This document shows positions 61,149-64,000 of a stretch of 64,000 nt of DNA, one piece after another (position 1 is the first letter of the stretch; every line of letters begins with the position of its first letter). The DNA comes from Anoplolepis gracilipes (taxonomy: Eukaryota; Arthropoda; Insecta; Hymenoptera; Formicidae), in contig NC_132975.1 in the NCBI RefSeq assembly GCF_047496725.1, positions 9,770,501 through 9,834,500 of the forward strand, written 5' to 3'. The notes under the pieces are model-generated. The model worked only from the letters and a program-made list of their open reading frames with translations, had not been told where the DNA came from and searched no databases. The position numbers were made by a program, and so were the translations under genes.

Positions 61149-64000
61149 CAACTTCGTTGAGAACGCATCGCGAACGAATAGGTCCGATTTCATTCCGCGA
61201 TAATCTGATTATCGAAGCGTTCGGAAACGTAGCGTCGTGTGCATTGTGACACGTGACAATGACATCGTTCGTTATAATTGCAACGCGACACAAGTAGACA
61301 TGTATGTGTGCTTGTTGAGGAAGTTTTTTTCGATGAATGCGTACGTACGAGTCCGTTAGATTCATACAGTTTTGTGAATGACATTCCATTTCCGTTGAAA
61401 TTACGTTAGCCATACACGTACGATTTATCATTTCTCTATAGATGTGAAATTATACCTTTGTGTTTTTATATCGTGACGTTAATAATTCAGAAGGAGAAAC
61501 GAACAACGAGTCGCAACAAATTCTTAAAACTGTAGAACTATTTATCTATAAATTATTATCTTTTCTTGTATTTCATTGCATCATTTGTGGAGACTTAAGT
61601 GTCGCATCGGTCGCACATTTGCAATTTAAATGAACTTTTTAAGTTGCTGATGTATTAATTTTAATCGGTTAAATTTCTTGTGATTGAAAAATACATAAAA
61701 ATCATGGAAAAATCTAGTAAAATCGTTTCATGAATGATTCATGTACAATATATTACATAATATGATGATAACTAATTATCATAGTACATCTTTCATCCTC
61801 TTGTGTTTTTCTTTTTCTCAGATATTCCTTTAATACCGCTAAAATATGAAATCGAGAAGAGAGGCGCAAGAAGATTATAAATAATCCGTGAGCCATTTGT
61901 CTCCCGTTGACGATGGTAGATTGCTAGAGCTAATTTCGTTAATTTTATTTAATACGGCATCGAATCAGGAAAAACAGAGAGAAAAATACACAACGATAAG
62001 TTTATGCGGTGCTTTTAACGGTCACGATTTCGCGACGCCAAGGTTTCCTTCGCGAGAGAACTATATTCCTCTTCTATCTTTTCATCCCCTTCCCTTGGGC
62101 CATCTTTTCTCTCTTTTAACGTGGGGTTGGAGCGAGAGCGAGTGAACAAAAGAACGGATCGATCGGTTGATGGAGACAGTTTCCTGATTGCAAATACGGC
62201 GAAACTTACAGATGTGAGGCATGAGCGCGAACCAATGTACGGATCATAGATATGGAAATCAAGCAGAGGAATGCATCCTGTGATAAATTTCGGACGAGGA
62301 TTTGACCGGATTTGCCGAACAGTTTCGTAATATTCCTGCTTGCGCACATGGATCAGACTGACCTATTTCAGTTTTCAAATAATTTGACTTTACCGTATCT
62401 TAAAAGAGCGAGATGTCTGTTTAAATTTTCATTAGGAAAATATAGATGTTCGGCGAGGAGAATTTTTTTTGTGTGAAAAAAAAAAAGAACGTTTTGAATA
62501 TTATATTGACAAAAAGCATAAAGGTCGTAATGAAAAATAAACGCTCACGAGAGATCGATCGGATATAAGGTTAATTAAAATTGAAATCGCGCAAAAAGAC
62601 TCGCTTTATTTTCATAAAGTGCGATTGAGCGGAGATTGCGCACGTATGGGACGGAAGTTCGCGCGTGATTCACGATATTTCTGTTTTGTTCTACCTTTTG
62701 CGTAGAGAATCCCCGCGCGCTATTATGCTGTCGAATAAAAAACCGTAACTATCCGACGTTTCAGCCGGATTAAAGGAAACGATCCGTCGTTGCTTCCTTC
62801 GCTATCGCACGTTGAATCCTTCTGCTGCTTTTTATGAAGTGAATGCTTTTTCTCGTGCTTGTCTCTCACCGACGACGTATCGGGATGCAACCATCACCAT
62901 TACTTGCACGTAAGCAGCTTAGTTTTCGATCTTCCTGGATATCATCGATGGAAAATTCAAGCTCTCTTCAGCTGACACATTCGTGGATGTGCTGGAATAT
63001 GTTATTAAAATATTGCTTGCCAGCATAATAATATCCTTTCAAAATTTAAATATGAGCGAAATTCTTCTTAATTCTGATCGGATCCGGATTAATAACCGCA
63101 GGCATTAATATAGCGAGCAAAAAATTAGAATTACAGAAATAATGTATTATATATACATTTAATTCCGTTAAAAAAAAACTTATCGTAAACAAGCTGGATG
63201 AGAAGAAATGTGCGACGATTCTGTGTGATTTAAAAACTTCAATTTCGTTTGCATTAAAAAATTTCGATTTCGCGTTAAGAGCATAATCCATAAACATATA
63301 ACTGAAATAAGAGTTTCGGATAAAATACGGGACCATGCGCGGTTACGAATAAAACATAAATTGCACAAGGAGAAATGCGTAATATGTCGTATATCATACG
63401 GAATTCGCATGCTTAGTTTAACAGTATTACGTTTGTCCGGCGAACTGAGAGCTTTTTCGTTTCTTGGATCATCGTCGCGAAAATTACTTTTATGGTTATA
63501 TCCTACATCTGTTATTACGTAACACGACAACGAAAGCTCGTAACTCTGGACGATGGCTCATTTGAAATGCATATAATTTATAATTTATATCATCCATCTA
63601 TATCGTCACCTATATTCATCCAGAAATATAGTTATCTCGTGAACAGAAAATTATAATCTGCGATTAATGTTTATGTGTAATTATAATTAATACGAGTATT
63701 TTTTATTTAATATATTATGTAAAATGAAAATAAAATCGCTATACTCTCTTGTACTGTATAAATAGGTTTTTAAATTTCGAAAAACTAACGCTATATTTCT
63801 TTACATAGATTTATGTACAGAAAAAAGCACACAAATATCTCACTTTATTATTTATAAATTATAATATAATCATATATTTGTGTGATTTGTATTTCTCGTG
63901 GATGTGATAGTTTATTTTCTGTATCATATTTTATTATATCTCTGCCGATCTGCCGATCATCTTTCGTTATGTCAGCAATTGTATGCTGCAGCGCTCGCAC

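Larger units (their letters stand above)
59993..64000 (+). other. Neuroligin intron (partial)
   Basis: About 4 kb after the donor with no recognisable further neuroligin exon, continuing past the window end. It holds a 305-bp tandem duplication (60163-60773), a long (AG)n tract (61061-61142) and scattered short open frames on both strands that resemble nothing. Confidence 0.6.

Overview
The window is eukaryotic nuclear DNA from an insect. AT-rich non-coding sequence is scattered with (GA)n, (TC)n and (TA)n microsatellites and broken by CpG-rich islands. Genes are split by short GT-AG introns. CpG is not depleted and the intergenic style resembles ants or other Hymenoptera; that assignment is an inference from composition, not a proven identification. 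I see no rRNA, tRNA, CRISPR array, transposase or reverse transcriptase.

Layout. At the left edge, on the minus strand, is the first coding exon of a Tribbles pseudokinase (2036-2350); the rest of that gene lies beyond position 1. A gene desert of about 22 kb follows (2.4-25.1 kb), with one CpG-rich island (8.48-9.18 kb), several palindromes and a dense cluster of TGACGT sites at 18.2-19.9 kb. From 25.1 to 39.5 kb lies a compact run of four plus-strand housekeeping genes, all of which I could assemble exon by exon with intact reading frames: BCDIN3D (RNA 5'-monophosphate methyltransferase), BAP18 (chromatin-complex subunit with a SANT domain), MFSD1 (lysosomal MFS transporter) and DHX33 (DEAH-box RNA helicase). 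A possible small two-exon membrane-peptide gene follows at 39.57-40.32 kb. On the minus strand at 44.06-46.08 kb is a two-exon gene for a 607-residue predicted secreted protein that I cannot assign to any family.

The remainder is gene-poor. A second CpG-rich island (53.7-54.7 kb) and a third (58.5-60.0 kb) precede the first coding exon of a neuroligin (59185-59992, plus strand). The window ends in that gene's intron, which carries a nearly identical tandem duplication of about 305 bp.

The genes do not form one pathway. BCDIN3D and DHX33 act on RNA and ribosome or miRNA biogenesis, BAP18 on chromatin and MFSD1 in lysosomes. Tribbles and neuroligin are developmental or neuronal genes, and the large non-coding flanks seen here fit that. 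The items most worth checking are the orphan secreted gene, a miRNA-sized hairpin in DHX33 intron 1, the GRAGR-to-GRAAR change in DHX33 motif VI, and the bZIP-type site cluster and palindromes in the desert upstream of Tribbles.
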